64,000 nucleotides of DNA from Nocardiopsis gilva YIM 90087 (GCF_002263495.1 NZ_CP022753.1:4092001-4156000), one strand, 5' to 3'; counted from the stretch's first letter, positions 48,382 to 58,818 are shown. The notes: a model not told the origin generated them from the sequence alone. Numbers and translations: made by a program.

Positions 48382-49746
48382 TCGGGCCTTCACCACCGTG
48401 TAGATCGGCACCCCCAGCAGCATGATGATCATGCCCTGGAAGGTCGCCTCGGCCCCCGCTCCGATCACCATCCACAGGGAGAAGAGCAGGGCCAGCGCAG
48501 CCAGGACCGCGTCCACTGCGAGGCGGGCGCGGCTCACCGGGCGGGCGCCGGTGGCCAGCCAGTACAGCTGGGCGCAGGCGGAGAAGAAGTAGGGCACCAC
48601 CGAGGTGAAGGTGGCCAGCAGGACGATCGAGCGGAACGCGTCGGCCGCGCCGTAGAAGTTGCCGATGATGACCAGGGAGGCCATGACGGCTCCGGCGATG
48701 ACGCCCGTGTGCGGCACGCCGCGGCGGTTCACGCGGTCCAGGAACCGGGGGAACAGGCCGTCGCGCGCGGCGGCCATGGGCATCTCGGCGACGACCATCA
48801 TCCAGCCGTTCATCGCGCCCAGCCCGGAGACGACCGCCATGAGGGCCACGGCCGAGCCCCAGAAGGCGCCGCCGAACATGGTGTCGGCGGCCAGGGCGAA
48901 CGGCGCCCGGGAGTCGGCCAGCTCGTGGCTCGGAACGACGCCCATCATCGACACCAGGCACAGCAGGTACACGGCGGAGCAGGCGAGCGTCCCGATGACC
49001 GTGGCGCGGCCGACGTTGCGCCGGGGGTCGCGCACCTTCTCGGCGGCGATGGAGGCGCTTTCCACGCCCGAGTAGACGAACAGCAGGACGGCACCGGCCA
49101 TCGAGACCGCGGTCAGCAGCGACCCCTCGGTGGCGTTGAACGGCCCGTAGTTGGCGGGGTCGATGAAGAACAGGCCGATGACCGACACCAGCACCAGCGG
49201 CACGAACTTGGCGATGGTGCTGATCACCTGGATGGCGCCCATGACGCGCACGCCCAGCAGGTTGATCATCGCCGGGACCCACACACCGGCGAGGGCGATG
49301 GCGGCCCGCCCCTCGGTCGACTCCCAGCCCAGGAAGTGGTTGGCGTAGCCGGTCCAGGCCACCGCGATCCCGGCGATCCCGGCCCACGTGGTGATCCAGA
49401 ACGACCAGGCGATCCAGAACCCGGTGAAGTCGCCGAAGGCGGCGCGGGCGTAGGCGTAGGGCCCGCCGGGCGCGGGCAGCCGCGCCGCGAGGCGGCCGAA
49501 GACGGCGGCGAGCGCCACCGCACCGACGGACACCAGCGCGAACGCCACCAGGCTGACCATGCCGAAGCCGGCCATTTCGGCCGGGAGCAGGAAGATGCCG
49601 ATGCCGACGATGTTGCCCATGACCAGAGCGGTCGCCATGGGCAGCCCGAGAGCGCCGCGGCCGTTCCCGCGCTCGCCTTCGCCCGCGCCCCTGCGGGCGG
49701 CGTGTTCCTCCTGCTGCGGCGCCCGTTCCGCCTGCGTTACAGCCAC
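48307..49746 (-). CDS. APC-family amino acid permease, probable arginine/ornithine or arginine/agmatine exchanger
   Basis: A 479-residue membrane protein with 12 hydrophobic helices. Helix 1 holds the substrate-binding GIGIFLLP motif, and PAPGGPYAYARAAFGDFTGFWIAWSFW and FVYSGVESASIAAEKVRDPRRNV are APC signatures shared with AdiC and ArcD-like carriers. Being upstream of arcA on the same strand, it may bring arginine to the deiminase. The start is GTG at 49746 with only GGAAA upstream, so it is uncertain. The last residues (ERVNVGADAATAEGPIASAVE) are coded by the duplicated 94-bp repeat and look unlike a natural APC tail. Confidence 0.88.
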   Translation of the reverse strand: MAVTQAERAPQQEEHAARRGAGEGERGNGRGALGLPMATALVMGNIVGIGIFLLPAEMAGFGMVSLVAFALVSVGAVALAAVFGRLAARLPAPGGPYAYARAAFGDFTGFWIAWSFWITTWAGIAGIAVAWTGYANHFLGWESTEGRAAIALAGVWVPAMINLLGVRVMGAIQVISTIAKFVPLVLVSVIGLFFIDPANYGPFNATEGSLLTAVSMAGAVLLFVYSGVESASIAAEKVRDPRRNVGRATVIGTLACSAVYLLCLVSMMGVVPSHELADSRAPFALAADTMFGGAFWGSAVALMAVVSGLGAMNGWMMVVAEMPMAAARDGLFPRFLDRVNRRGVPHTGVIAGAVMASLVIIGNFYGAADAFRSIVLLATFTSVVPYFFSACAQLYWLATGARPVSRARLAVDAVLAALALLFSLWMVIGAGAEATFQGMIIMLLGVPIYTVVKARRERERVNVGADAATAEGPIASAVE

Positions 49747-50115
49747 AGTGGCATCCGTTTCCGTTGCGGGCGCGACGGCGCCCGTGCCGACAGGTCGATG
49801 GTGTGACCGGGCGGACGCTTCCCAGCCCGCTCCGACGGATCCTCCGTCGGTATCGGCCCGCGCCCGCTGGGCGGTTCGCGGCCGTCCCGTACCGCGCAGG
49901 TCAGGCGCGGGAGGTGCGGTGAGGGCGGCTCCAGGCGCGCCCGGGAGAATCCGTCGGGTCCGGGCCGTGCGGCCGGTCCCCGCGTGCGGTGGCGGACCCC
50001 GGTTGAAGGCCCTTCACGGCACTTGGACACGGTAAGGGTCGCTGACCTGCACTCGCGCCAATGAGAGCCGTTCAACGGCGTGAGGTGCCCCACGTCATTC
50101 GTAGGATGGTGGGTC
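49747..50115. other. Divergent intergenic region of about 370 bases
   Basis: It lies between the starts of the permease gene (minus) and the EamA gene (plus). Both promoters should be here, but I see no clear -35/-10 pair or palindrome and no small gene with a ribosome binding site. Confidence 0.45.
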
Positions 50116-51108
50116 GTGAGTGCCAACACAGCGGTGAATGATCCCGGGGGCGCCCTGTGGGGCCGACTTCCACGCGCCGGAGCCCTGCTCCGTGCGGCCG
50201 GCGACGCCGTCCCGCCGGCGGGGCTGGTCCTGATCGGCATCCTGTCCGTGCAAGCGGGCGCGGGGATCGCCAAGAACCTGTTCGCCGTCCTGCCGCCGAG
50301 CACGGTGGTGTGGCTGCGGCTGCTCACCTCGGCCGTCCTGCTGACGGTGCTGGCCCGGCCCGCGCTGCGCGGACGGACCCGGGCCGACTGGCTGGTCGTC
50401 CTCGGCTTCGGGGTGGCGCTGGCCGGGATGAACTGGGCGATCTACCAGGCCATCGCGCGTATCCCGATGGGGATCGCGGTCACCGTCGAGTTCCTCGGCC
50501 CGCTCACCCTCGCCATCATCGGCTCGCGGCGCGCACTGGACCTCGTGTGGGTGGTGCTGGCCGGGACGGGCGTCGTGCTGCTCGGCCGCGGCGACGGCGC
50601 CATCGACCTCGCGGGTGTTGGCTTCGCCCTGCTCGCGGCCACGGCGTGGGCGTGCTACATCCTGCTCAGCGCCGCGACCGGGCGCCGGTTCTCCGGAACC
50701 TCCGGACTGGCGATCGCGAGCCTGGTGGGCGTGGTGCTGCTCTCGCCCGCCGCGGTGGCCGCGGGCGGCACGGCGCTGCTGGACCCGCGCCTGCTGCTGT
50801 TCGGTCTGGCGGTGGGGGTGCTGTCGTCGGTGGTGCCCTACTCGCTGGAGATGCAGGCCCTGCGCCGCATGCCGCCGCGGGTCTTCGGCATCCTGATGAG
50901 CCTGCAACCGGCCGCCGCCGCGCTGATCGGGCTGGTGCTGCTCGGCGAACTGCTGTCGGTGTGGCAGTGGATCGCCGTGGCCTGCGTGGTCGGCGCCAGC
51001 GCGGGTGCCACCCGCACGCGGCGCCCGCGCCCCGATCCCGACGCGCGGGGGAACACCAAGCGACGGGACACGGTGCCCCGACCTGCCGACGACGATCCCG
51101 CCCCCTAG
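50116..51108 (+). CDS. EamA/RhtA-family transporter
   Basis: A 330-residue membrane protein with ten helices in two EamA repeats (residues about 30-160 and 165-290). AGAGIAKNLFAVLPPSTVVWLRLLTSAVLL and GMNWAIYQAIARIPMGIAVTVEFLGPL are typical of the RhtA threonine/homoserine exporter branch; the second repeat has SVVPYSLEMQALRRMP. It probably exports amino acids or metabolites. GTG at 50116 is chosen, with a G-rich sequence before it; GTG 50080 would add 12 residues. Confidence 0.85.
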   Translation: MSANTAVNDPGGALWGRLPRAGALLRAAGDAVPPAGLVLIGILSVQAGAGIAKNLFAVLPPSTVVWLRLLTSAVLLTVLARPALRGRTRADWLVVLGFGVALAGMNWAIYQAIARIPMGIAVTVEFLGPLTLAIIGSRRALDLVWVVLAGTGVVLLGRGDGAIDLAGVGFALLAATAWACYILLSAATGRRFSGTSGLAIASLVGVVLLSPAAVAAGGTALLDPRLLLFGLAVGVLSSVVPYSLEMQALRRMPPRVFGILMSLQPAAAALIGLVLLGELLSVWQWIAVACVVGASAGATRTRRPRPDPDARGNTKRRDTVPRPADDDPAP

Positions 51109-51200
51109 AGGGACCGCGGGGGAGCCGAAGACGCCCGCGTCGACCCCGTGACACCGCCGAGGGCCTGGAGTCGCCCCTGACGAGCACGACCGCCGTCATC

Positions 51201-51209
51201 TACTACAGT
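51201..51209 (+). promoter_or_regulatory. Leaderless promoter element of ctaA, shared with ctaB
   Basis: TACTACAGT ends with a -10-like TACAGT at 51204-51209. Seven bases separate it from the ATG of ctaA, the spacing of a leaderless transcript, and no ribosome binding site is present. The longer match, TACTACAGT followed two bases later by GTCGT, recurs upstream of ctaB on the minus strand (54931-54946) at 14 of 16 positions. Confidence 0.6.
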
Positions 51210-51216
51210 TCGTCGT

Positions 51217-52290
51217 ATGATTGGTGACCCCGGTCCGGCCGCGCTCGCGACGGACGCTATCGAAATCCTCTCCGTCCCGCTGTGGGCCTGGCAGGTCGCG
51301 TTCACTGTCGCCGGTGTCATTGCGCTGGCGCTGCTCGCGCGCACCATCTGGAACTCCACGACGCGCACGCTGCGCTGGTGGGCCCTGGGGAACATCGTCG
51401 TCAACGCGGGCATCGCCGTCACCGGCGCGACGGTACGGGTGACCTCGTCCGGTCTGGGCTGCTCGGAGTGGCCCAAGTGCACCGAGGACAGCTTCGTCCC
51501 CATCGCTACCGACCACTCGGCGATCAACGCCGCCATCGAGTTCGGCAACCGCCAACTGACCTTCCTGGTGATGGCGGTCGGCCTGATCGTGCTCGTCGCT
51601 TGCCTTCGCATGCGCCCGCGCCGCCGCGACCTGACGCGCATGGCGGCGATCATCCCCGTCGGAGTCCTCGGCCAGGGCGTGGTCGGCGGCATCACGGTGT
51701 GGAGCAAGCTGCACCCCGCCTCGGTGGCCGCGCACTTCCTGCTCTCCACCCTCGTTGTCATCCTGACGGTGGCCTTTTACGTGCGCTGCCGCGAGCCGCA
51801 GGGCGAGCTGCGCGTGACCGTCGCCCCCGCCGCACGCCACCTGGCCACGGCGCTCGTCGTGCTCGGTTTCGTGCTGCTGGTCGCCGGAACCGTGGTCACC
51901 GGGAACGGCCCCCACGGCGGCGACGCCGAGGCCCCCCGCTGGGGCTTCGACATGGTCCTGGTCGCCCGGATCCACTCCGCCCTGGCCTGGTGCACGCTCA
52001 TCGGTGCGGTCGCCATGGCGGTGCTGCTGGCGCGGAGCGAGGCACCCCGCACGGCGCGGACGCAGTCGTGGCTGCTCATCGCCGTGATCCTCGGCCAGGG
52101 TCTGATCGGCTACACCCAGTACCTGCTGGGCCTGCCCGAGGGGCTCGTGGTGCTGCACGTGCTCGGGTCGGCGCTGACCTGGATCGCGATCCTGCGGCTC
52201 TACTTCGCCACGGCCGAGCGCGTGGCCGTCAGCGCCCCGGGTACGGCCCCCCGGGACCCTGCGGTCCCTGCGGCGGCCAACCTCCGCTAG
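51217..52290 (+). CDS. ctaA: Heme A synthase (CtaA/COX15 family)
   Basis: A 357-residue membrane protein with eight helices in two repeats of four. It oxidises heme O to heme A for cytochrome c oxidase. Helix landmarks are TGATVRVTSSGLGCSEWPKC with the paired Cys loop, IEFGNRQLTF where many bacterial enzymes have His, WSKLHPASVAAHFLLST, ARIHSALAW and VVLHVLGSALTW, which supply heme-ligand His. The ATG at 51217 has no ribosome binding site and a -10-like hexamer seven bases upstream. The last 21 codons overlap the convergent PrsW gene by 62 bases. Confidence 0.9.
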   Translation: MIGDPGPAALATDAIEILSVPLWAWQVAFTVAGVIALALLARTIWNSTTRTLRWWALGNIVVNAGIAVTGATVRVTSSGLGCSEWPKCTEDSFVPIATDHSAINAAIEFGNRQLTFLVMAVGLIVLVACLRMRPRRRDLTRMAAIIPVGVLGQGVVGGITVWSKLHPASVAAHFLLSTLVVILTVAFYVRCREPQGELRVTVAPAARHLATALVVLGFVLLVAGTVVTGNGPHGGDAEAPRWGFDMVLVARIHSALAWCTLIGAVAMAVLLARSEAPRTARTQSWLLIAVILGQGLIGYTQYLLGLPEGLVVLHVLGSALTWIAILRLYFATAERVAVSAPGTAPRDPAVPAAANLR

Positions 52291-53620
52291 GCGGGGTGCC
52301 CGGCCCCTGGCTCCCGTGGCCCTGCTGGGGATGGCCACCGCCGGGCTGCCGCCGGGGGGCGGATCGCTGCTCGCGCTGGCCCTGGGCACCGGCGATGACG
52401 TGGGCGAAGTCGGCGCGCTTGAGGAATCCGGAGTCGGTCGGGTTGGCGGCCCAGCCCGGGGCGACCGGCTGCTGGACCCGGCCGAGGAACGCCTCGCGCG
52501 CCACGTGCATCAGCGCCAGGAAGGAGTCGCGGCGCCCCTCCCAGTGGGGGCGGGCCACCCCGCGGTCCAGGCGCTGGTGGAGGAGGGCGAGCTCGGTGGC
52601 GGCGAGCTGGTAGTCCTTCATCGCCTGCCGCCCGCGCTGCCCGGCGTTGCGCTGCGCCCACAGGCGCGCCCCGCGGCGGCCCTTCATCGAGCTGAGCATC
52701 CGGATGTCGGCGGGGGTGACCAGACCGGTGGAGGTGTAGGTGGGCAGGTAGTGGGAGATCGCGGCGACCTGGTTGCGCCGGTCCTGCACGGCGATCACCA
52801 CGATCCCCAGCAGCACGAAGAAGAGCACGAGGTAGGCGGCCCCCAGCCCGACCCAGCCGAAGAACGTCGAGCCGTTCCACAGCGCGTGCAGCAGCACCGC
52901 GGCGACCCAGCCCGCCACGGGGGCCAGGAAGCGCAGCGCTCCCCGGTTCATCGCGGCATAGGCGACGCCGATGCCGATCATCGAGGTGTAGAGCGGGTGC
53001 CCGAACGGCGCGACCAGGCCGCGCAGCACGAAGGTGAAGACCAGGCCGAAGAAGCCCTCGGCAAAGAACGAGCTGAGGAAGTACAGCACGTTCTCGGTGA
53101 AGGCGAAGCCGGTGGCGACCATGGCGGCATACGTGACGCCGTCGGTAAAGGAGTCGATCTCGTGGCGGCGCCGCCACAGCAGCAGGAGCAGCACGATGCC
53201 CTTGGCGCTCTCCTCGACGAGCGGGGCGCCGACGGCCGTGCTCAGCATGTGGCCGAGGTCGGCGCCGAACACGGGGACGGCGATCTCCTCCATGCCCAGG
53301 GTGTTGAGGATGAACGAGACGACGACCGCGACGCCCGCACCCCACAGGAACGCGAACACCAGCACCGGCCCGGGTTCCGGTTCCAGCCGGTCCAGCAGGA
53401 GGATCAGCGGGATGAGGATGGCGACCGGGATGACGGCGGCGAGCACGCTCAGCAGGAACCCGAGAATGCCGTGGACGCCACCCTGGGCCAGCCCCGAAAG
53501 GAGCAGGTAGCCGATCATCCCCAGCGTGCACAGGGTGCCGACGATGATGCCGATGGTCAGGCTGGTGGATCGGCCGGGCTTGCGCCCCTGGAGGATGGCC
53601 TTGGTGTCAAGTGCGGGCAT
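52229..53620 (-). CDS. PrsW-family intramembrane metalloprotease
   Basis: A 463-residue membrane protein with about eight helices. The PrsW motifs are present in order: VEESAKG (EExxK, about residue 135), FTENVLYFLSSF, GHPLYTSMIGIGV and LLHALWN. These residues form the active site in the CAAX-protease-like fold that cleaves membrane substrates such as anti-sigma factors in Bacillus. The C-terminal 170 residues are soluble: a charged helical region followed by a Gln/Gly/Pro tail. ATG at 53620 follows a G-rich site. Its substrate is unknown; no sigma factor gene is in this window. Confidence 0.88.
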   Translation of the reverse strand: MPALDTKAILQGRKPGRSTSLTIGIIVGTLCTLGMIGYLLLSGLAQGGVHGILGFLLSVLAAVIPVAILIPLILLLDRLEPEPGPVLVFAFLWGAGVAVVVSFILNTLGMEEIAVPVFGADLGHMLSTAVGAPLVEESAKGIVLLLLLWRRRHEIDSFTDGVTYAAMVATGFAFTENVLYFLSSFFAEGFFGLVFTFVLRGLVAPFGHPLYTSMIGIGVAYAAMNRGALRFLAPVAGWVAAVLLHALWNGSTFFGWVGLGAAYLVLFFVLLGIVVIAVQDRRNQVAAISHYLPTYTSTGLVTPADIRMLSSMKGRRGARLWAQRNAGQRGRQAMKDYQLAATELALLHQRLDRGVARPHWEGRRDSFLALMHVAREAFLGRVQQPVAPGWAANPTDSGFLKRADFAHVIAGAQGQREQRSAPRRQPGGGHPQQGHGSQGPGTPPSGGWPPQGPQGPGGPYPGR

Positions 53621-53771
53621 GGCCCCAGATGGTAACGGGTCCGGGGCTGCTCAGGGCCCGTCCGCGCCGGTCGAATGCGGGTCAGAGGGGCCGGGGCCGA
53701 CGCGACCGCGGCGTCACCCGCCCTCGGGGGCGCGCCGGGGACCAGGGCCGTGCGGGCGCCGAGTTCGCAGG

Positions 53772-54752
53772 TCAGGGCAGGATGCCCACCAGCAGCGGGT
53801 CGATGGTGACGGCGCAGAACAGCAGGGCCAGGTAGGCGTTGGAGAGGTGGAAGAAGCCCATCGTCTGCAGCTTCACCCCGGTGACCCCGGCGTTGACCTT
53901 GGCGAGGAGGCGGTGCGCCTGCACCAGCAGCAGCGCGCCGAGGACGGCCGCCACCAGAGGGTAGACCAGCGTGGTCCCGGCGACCGGCCACAGCAGGAGG
54001 GACACCAGGACGGTGGCCCAGCTGTAGGCCACGCACTCCAGCATGACCCGGCGGTCCCCGGCGACCACCGGCAGCATCGGGACCTTGGCCGCGGCGTAGT
54101 CCTCGCGGTAGCGCATGGCCAGCGCCCAGGTGTGCGGCGGTGTCCAGAAGAAGACGACCAGGAACAGGACGAACGGGGCCCAGTCGAGCCGCTCTGTTAT
54201 GGCCGACCATCCGATGAGCACCGGCATGCAGCCGGCGATACCGCCCCACACGACGTTCTGCGCGGTACGCCGCTTCAGCAGCATCGTGTAGACGAAGATG
54301 TAGAAGGCGATCGCGAACAGCGACAGCGCCGCCGACAGCCAGTTCACGACGACCGCGAAGCCGATGGTCGAGCCAGCGGCCAGCACCAGCCCGTAGATCA
54401 TGGCGCCGCGCGGGGTGACCTGGTCCATGGCGACCGGGCGGCGGCGGGTGCGCCGCATCTCCTGGTCGATGTCGCGGTCGATGTAGCAGTTGATGGCGTT
54501 CGCGCTCGCCGCCGACATGGTGCCGAACAGCAGGGTCGCGACCGCGGTCCACAGCGGGGGTACGCCTCCGGCCGCGACGAACATCACCGGGATGGTGGTG
54601 ATGAGCAGCAGCTCGATGACGCGGGGCTTGGACAGCGCGACATAGGCGCGGACGTAGTCCCCGAAGGAGGGGGCGCGGCGGGACGCGCCTGCGGGGGTCG
54701 TGTCGGCGGCCGTCTCGGACGCGTCGCGCGGGGGTCGGTTCATCAGTGCCAT
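53772..54752 (-). CDS. ctaB: Heme O synthase (protoheme IX farnesyltransferase)
   Basis: A 326-residue UbiA-superfamily membrane enzyme with eight or nine helices. The first Asp-rich motif is [22 protein letters not shown] and the second catalytic region is [23 protein letters not shown]. It adds the farnesyl group to heme B on the way to heme A, the substrate of CtaA nearby. ATG 54752 and ATG 54743 are both possible starts. A long leader of about 180 bases separates it from the likely promoter at 54938. Confidence 0.93.
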   Translation of the reverse strand: MALMNRPPRDASETAADTTPAGASRRAPSFGDYVRAYVALSKPRVIELLLITTIPVMFVAAGGVPPLWTAVATLLFGTMSAASANAINCYIDRDIDQEMRRTRRRPVAMDQVTPRGAMIYGLVLAAGSTIGFAVVVNWLSAALSLFAIAFYIFVYTMLLKRRTAQNVVWGGIAGCMPVLIGWSAITERLDWAPFVLFLVVFFWTPPHTWALAMRYREDYAAAKVPMLPVVAGDRRVMLECVAYSWATVLVSLLLWPVAGTTLVYPLVAAVLGALLLVQAHRLLAKVNAGVTGVKLQTMGFFHLSNAYLALLFCAVTIDPLLVGILP

Positions 54753-55405
54753 GAGTGCCGCCGTGTTCCCGGCCGCGCGGGGGCCGCTTCGTCGGGGATG
54801 ACGACGGGGATGATCCGTCCTACGGACAAAGACACACTGAACCTCAAAGAAATCAGGGATCTACACTGCTCGCCACAGCGGGGATCCAGGTCACTCCAGA
54901 CGCCAGGTCAAGGTGCCGTAGGCCCCGTCAACGACATACTGTAGTACTTCCTGCGGCGCTTCTTTGACCGGGGTTCGTCCCGCCCCGGCGCCTTCGCTCC
55001 GCCGCGTCCGCCCTTGCCCGAGTATGCGGCAGCGCGCGCCCTCCTGCTGCCACCCGGTCGGCGTCGGCCGTGGTCCGCAGCTTTCCATATCCCGAGCCGG
55101 AACGCCCGGCACGCCACGCTTTCGGCGCTGTGGCGGCGCTCAGTTGTGGGGGCATAAGCTCATTTGTGACATCCCGGACAAGCGCGGCGGCCACTTGGGC
55201 GGTAAGCTCGCAGTTGGTCACACCTGCCGCGTCCTCCGGGGTACGCGGACGCGCCGTCATGACTCGGCCGCCGCGCCGTGCCAGTTCTTCTGTGCGCGCG
55301 GATCGCACGGCAGATCACCATAAAGATGGACAACCTCACATTCACGGTCCCCGGCCGAGGTGTCCGGGTATCGGCTGGATGCGTGAAAGGAGCCCTGAAG
55401 CCCGC
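54753..55405. other. Divergent ctaB-tkt intergenic region
   Basis: This 653-base gap should hold the promoters of ctaB (minus) and tkt (plus). The minus-strand motif TACTACAGT at 54946-54938 contains a -10-like TACAGT (complement at 54938-54943) and matches the ctaA promoter. An AT-rich stretch at 54820-54870 lies within the ctaB leader. Open frames at 54964-55323 have no support as genes. Confidence 0.55.
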
Positions 55406-57526
55406 GTGAACATCGACACTTCCCAAGCCCTTGACTGGTCGGACCTCGACCGGCGTGCCGTCGATGTGGTCCGTGCCCTGGCAATGGACGCGGTCGAGGA
55501 GGCGGGCTCCGGCCATCCGGGGACCGCGATGAGCCTCGCTCCAGCGGCCTACCTGCTCTTCCAGAAGATCATGCGGCACGACCCGAGCGAGCCGTCCTGG
55601 GTGGGCCGCGACCGCTTCGTCCTGTCCTGCGGCCACTCCAGCCTGACCCTCTACATCCAGCTGTTCCTGGCCGGGTACGGGCTGAGCCTGGACGACATCA
55701 AGCGGCTGCGCCAGTGGGACAGCCTCACCCCGGGCCACCCCGAGTTCGGGCACACCGCGGGCGTGGAGACGACCACCGGCCCCCTGGGCCAGGGCATCGG
55801 GAACGCCGTGGGCATGGCCATGGCGGCGCGGCGCGAGCGCGGCCTGTTCGACCCCGAGACCGCGCCCGGCGAGAGCCCCTTCGACCACTTCATCTACGCC
55901 ATCTGTTCCGACGGCGACGTCCAGGAGGGCGTCAGCCACGAGGCCAGCGCGCTCGCCGGCACGCAGAAGCTGGGCAACCTCATCCTCCTGTGGGACGACA
56001 ACCACATCTCCATCGAGGACGACACCCAGATCGCGTTCTCCGAGGACGTGGCCGCGCGCTACGCCGCCTACGGCTGGCACGTCCAGGAGGTCGACTGGAC
56101 CGCCAACGGCTCCTACGCCGAGGACGTCGAGGCGCTGCACCGCGCGATCCTGGCCGCCCAGGCCGAGACCGAGCGCCCCTCTTTCATCAAGCTGCGCACC
56201 ATCATCGGCTGGCCCGCGCCCACCAAGCAGAACACCGGCGCCGCCCACGGTGCCGCCCTGGGCGAGGCCGAGATCGTCGAGACCAAAAAGGTGCTGGGGC
56301 TCGACCCCGAGGTCTCCTTCGACGTCCCCGAGGAGGTGCTGGCCCACACCCGCAAGGCCGTCGACCGCGGCCGCGCCGCGCGCACGGCGTGGGAGGAGGC
56401 CTTCGAGGGCTGGCGCCGCCAGGTCGGCGAGCGCGCCGAGCTCTTCGACCGGCTGGCCGCGGGCAAGCTGCCCGACGGCTGGGAGGACGCGCTCCCCGTC
56501 TTCGAGGCCAGTGAGAAGGGCATGGCCACCCGCAAGGCCAGCGGTGAGGTCCTCAACGCCATCGCGCCGGTGCTTCCGGAGCTGTGGGGCGGCTCCGCCG
56601 ACCTCGCCGGGTCCAACAACACCACGCCCAAGGGCGAGCCCTCCTTCATCCCGGAGGAGTACTCCACCCGGGCGTTCTCCGGCAACCGGTTCGGCCGCGT
56701 GCTGCACTTCGGCATCCGCGAGCACGGCATGGGCTCGATCCTCAACGGCATGGCCCTGCACGGCCCCACCCGCCCCTACGGCGGCACCTTCCTGGTGTTC
56801 AGCGACTACATGCGCCCGGCGGTCCGGCTCGCCGCGCTGATGAAGCTGCCGGTCACCTACGTGTGGACGCACGACTCCATCGGCCTGGGCGAGGACGGCC
56901 CCACCCACCAGCCGGTCGAGCACCTGTGGTCGCTGCGCGCCATTCCCGGCCTGGACGTGGTCCGGCCGGCCGACGCCAACGAGACCGCCGTGGCCTGGCG
57001 CACCATCATGTGCAACGGCGACCGCCCGGTCGCGCTCGCGCTGACCCGGCAGAACGTCCCCACCCTTGACCGCTCCGAGCTGGGCGACGCCGAGGACACC
57101 GCCAAGGGCGGCTACATCCTCGCCGAGGCGTCCGACGGCAAGCCCGCGGCGATCATCATCGCCACCGGCAGCGAGGTCGCCATCGCGCTGGAGGGCCGCG
57201 AGCGCCTGGAGGCCTCCGGCACCCCCACCCGCGTGGTGTCCATGCCGAGCGTCGAGTGGTTCACCGAGCAGGACGACGCCTACCGCCAGCACGTGCTGCC
57301 CCCGTCGGTGCGCGCCCGCGTCGCGGTCGAGGCCGGCATCGGCATGGGCTGGCGCGAGTTCATCGGCGACGCCGGCGAGACGGTGAGCCTGGAGCACTTC
57401 GGCGCCTCCGCCCCGTACCAGACGCTCTACGAGCAGTTCGGGCTCACCCCGGACCGCGTCGTCGCCGCGGTGCACGCCAGCATCGCCAAGCTCGGCGGCG
57501 AGCGGGGAACGACAACCGGAAACTGA
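55406..57526 (+). CDS. tkt: Transketolase
   Basis: A 706-residue thiamine diphosphate enzyme of the non-oxidative pentose phosphate pathway. It has [15 protein letters not shown] (near residue 33), the ThDP/metal motif [19 protein letters not shown] followed by [12 protein letters not shown], and the pyrimidine-domain segments [17 protein letters not shown] and [20 protein letters not shown]. It moves two-carbon units between ketoses and aldoses. The GTG at 55406 keeps the family N-terminus; AAGGAG lies 13-14 bases upstream, rather far. It starts the tkt-tal-zwf-opcA-pgl series. Confidence 0.95.
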   Translation: MNIDTSQALDWSDLDRRAVDVVRALAMDAVEEAGSGHPGTAMSLAPAAYLLFQKIMRHDPSEPSWVGRDRFVLSCGHSSLTLYIQLFLAGYGLSLDDIKRLRQWDSLTPGHPEFGHTAGVETTTGPLGQGIGNAVGMAMAARRERGLFDPETAPGESPFDHFIYAICSDGDVQEGVSHEASALAGTQKLGNLILLWDDNHISIEDDTQIAFSEDVAARYAAYGWHVQEVDWTANGSYAEDVEALHRAILAAQAETERPSFIKLRTIIGWPAPTKQNTGAAHGAALGEAEIVETKKVLGLDPEVSFDVPEEVLAHTRKAVDRGRAARTAWEEAFEGWRRQVGERAELFDRLAAGKLPDGWEDALPVFEASEKGMATRKASGEVLNAIAPVLPELWGGSADLAGSNNTTPKGEPSFIPEEYSTRAFSGNRFGRVLHFGIREHGMGSILNGMALHGPTRPYGGTFLVFSDYMRPAVRLAALMKLPVTYVWTHDSIGLGEDGPTHQPVEHLWSLRAIPGLDVVRPADANETAVAWRTIMCNGDRPVALALTRQNVPTLDRSELGDAEDTAKGGYILAEASDGKPAAIIIATGSEVAIALEGRERLEASGTPTRVVSMPSVEWFTEQDDAYRQHVLPPSVRARVAVEAGIGMGWREFIGDAGETVSLEHFGASAPYQTLYEQFGLTPDRVVAAVHASIAKLGGERGTTTGN

Positions 57527-57535
57527 GTGTTATAC

Positions 57536-57570
57536 GGAGGGTCCTATTCACCGCACCGGAAGGACCCTCC
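57536..57570 (+). repeat. Inverted repeat after tkt
   Basis: GGAGGGTCC and GGACCCTCC form a 9-bp stem with a 17-base loop just after the tkt stop. The same arm sequence recurs after tal (58819-58860), so the two intergenic regions share an element, possibly a terminator, attenuator or mRNA-stability hairpin. Confidence 0.65.
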
Positions 57571-57666
57571 ACTGCGTGTCGGGCGCCGCACCACGACGGC
57601 GCCCCGCCAGGAAAGGGCGCCCGGGGACACGGCCCGGTGCCCGACGAGTGAAGAGGCGAAGAGTAC

Positions 57667-58773
57667 ATGACGAATCCGCTGCAGAAACTGTCCGGAGAGG
57701 GCGTCGCCGTCTGGCTGGACGACATCAGCCGCGAGCGGCTCAGCTCCGGAAACCTCCAGGAGCTGACCGACACCCGCAGCGTCGTCGGCGTGACCTCCAA
57801 CCCGACGATCTTCGAAAAGGCGCTCAAGGAGGGTGACGCCTACGACGCGCAGCTGCACGACCTCGCTGTGCGCGGCGTCTCGGTGGACGAGGCGGTCCGC
57901 TTCATCACCGGCTACGACATCCGCTGGGCGGCCGACGTCCTGCGCCCGCTGTACGAGTCCACCGACCGCACCGGCGGCCGGGTCTCGCTGGAGGTCGACC
58001 CCCGGCTGGCCCGCGACACCGAGCGCACGGTCTCCGAGGCGCGCGCACTGTGGTGGATGGTGGACCGCCCCAACCTGATGATCAAGATTCCGGCCACCGT
58101 CGAGGGCCTCCCGGCGATCACCGCGGCGCTGGCGGAGGGCATCAGCGTCAACGTCACGCTGATCTTCTCCCTGGAGCGCTACCGGGCCGTGATGGACGCG
58201 TTCCTGGCCGGCCTGGAGAAGGCGAAGGAGAACGGGCACGACCTGGCCCGCATCCAGTCGGTCGCGTCGTTCTTCGTCAGCCGCGTCGACACCGAGGTCG
58301 ACAAGCGCCTCGCCGCGATCGGCACGGACGCCGCCAAGGAGCTGCGCGGCCGCGCCGCCCTGGCCAACGCGCGCCTGGCCTACGAGGCCTACGAGGAGGT
58401 CTTCGGCTCGCAGCGGTGGAAGGCCCTGGAGGCGGTCGGTGCCCAGCCGCAGCGTCCGCTGTGGGCGTCCACCGGCGTCAAGGACCCGTCCTACGCCGAC
58501 ACGGTCTACGTCACCGAGCTGGTGGCGCCCGGCACCGTGAACACGATGCCCGAGGCCACCATGGAGGCCACCGCCGACCACGGCGAGATCACCGGCGACA
58601 CCGTCCGCGACGGCTATGACCAGGCCCGCGCCGACCTGGCGGCCCTGGCCGAGGTCGGTATCGACATGGACGACGTCGTCAGGCTCCTGGAGGACGAGGG
58701 CGTCGTGAAGTTCGAGAAGTCCTGGAAGGAGCTGCTGGCCATGGTCGCCAGCCGCCTGGGGTCCGCCGGCTGA
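57667..58773 (+). CDS. tal: Transaldolase
   Basis: A 368-residue TIM-barrel enzyme moving dihydroxyacetone units in the pentose phosphate pathway. The Schiff-base Lys is Lys140 in [13 protein letters not shown]. The N-terminal [14 protein letters not shown] and [13 protein letters not shown] and the C-terminal [18 protein letters not shown] are signatures of the long actinobacterial type. ATG at 57667 has an AGAGGCGAAGAG purine run upstream. The 140-base gap from tkt contains one copy of the shared inverted repeat. Confidence 0.95.
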   Translation: MTNPLQKLSGEGVAVWLDDISRERLSSGNLQELTDTRSVVGVTSNPTIFEKALKEGDAYDAQLHDLAVRGVSVDEAVRFITGYDIRWAADVLRPLYESTDRTGGRVSLEVDPRLARDTERTVSEARALWWMVDRPNLMIKIPATVEGLPAITAALAEGISVNVTLIFSLERYRAVMDAFLAGLEKAKENGHDLARIQSVASFFVSRVDTEVDKRLAAIGTDAAKELRGRAALANARLAYEAYEEVFGSQRWKALEAVGAQPQRPLWASTGVKDPSYADTVYVTELVAPGTVNTMPEATMEATADHGEITGDTVRDGYDQARADLAALAEVGIDMDDVVRLLEDEGVVKFEKSWKELLAMVASRLGSAG

Positions 58774-58818
58774 TCCCACGAGCCGATCCCGCGAGCCGAT
58801 CCCGCGATTGGCACCGCA

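Noticed and set aside
51540-51570. IEFGNR in heme A synthase where many enzymes have IEFGHR, read as a lost catalytic His
   Set aside because: I believe actinobacterial CtaA proteins commonly carry this variant, so it is not evidence of inactivity; other heme-ligand His are present.
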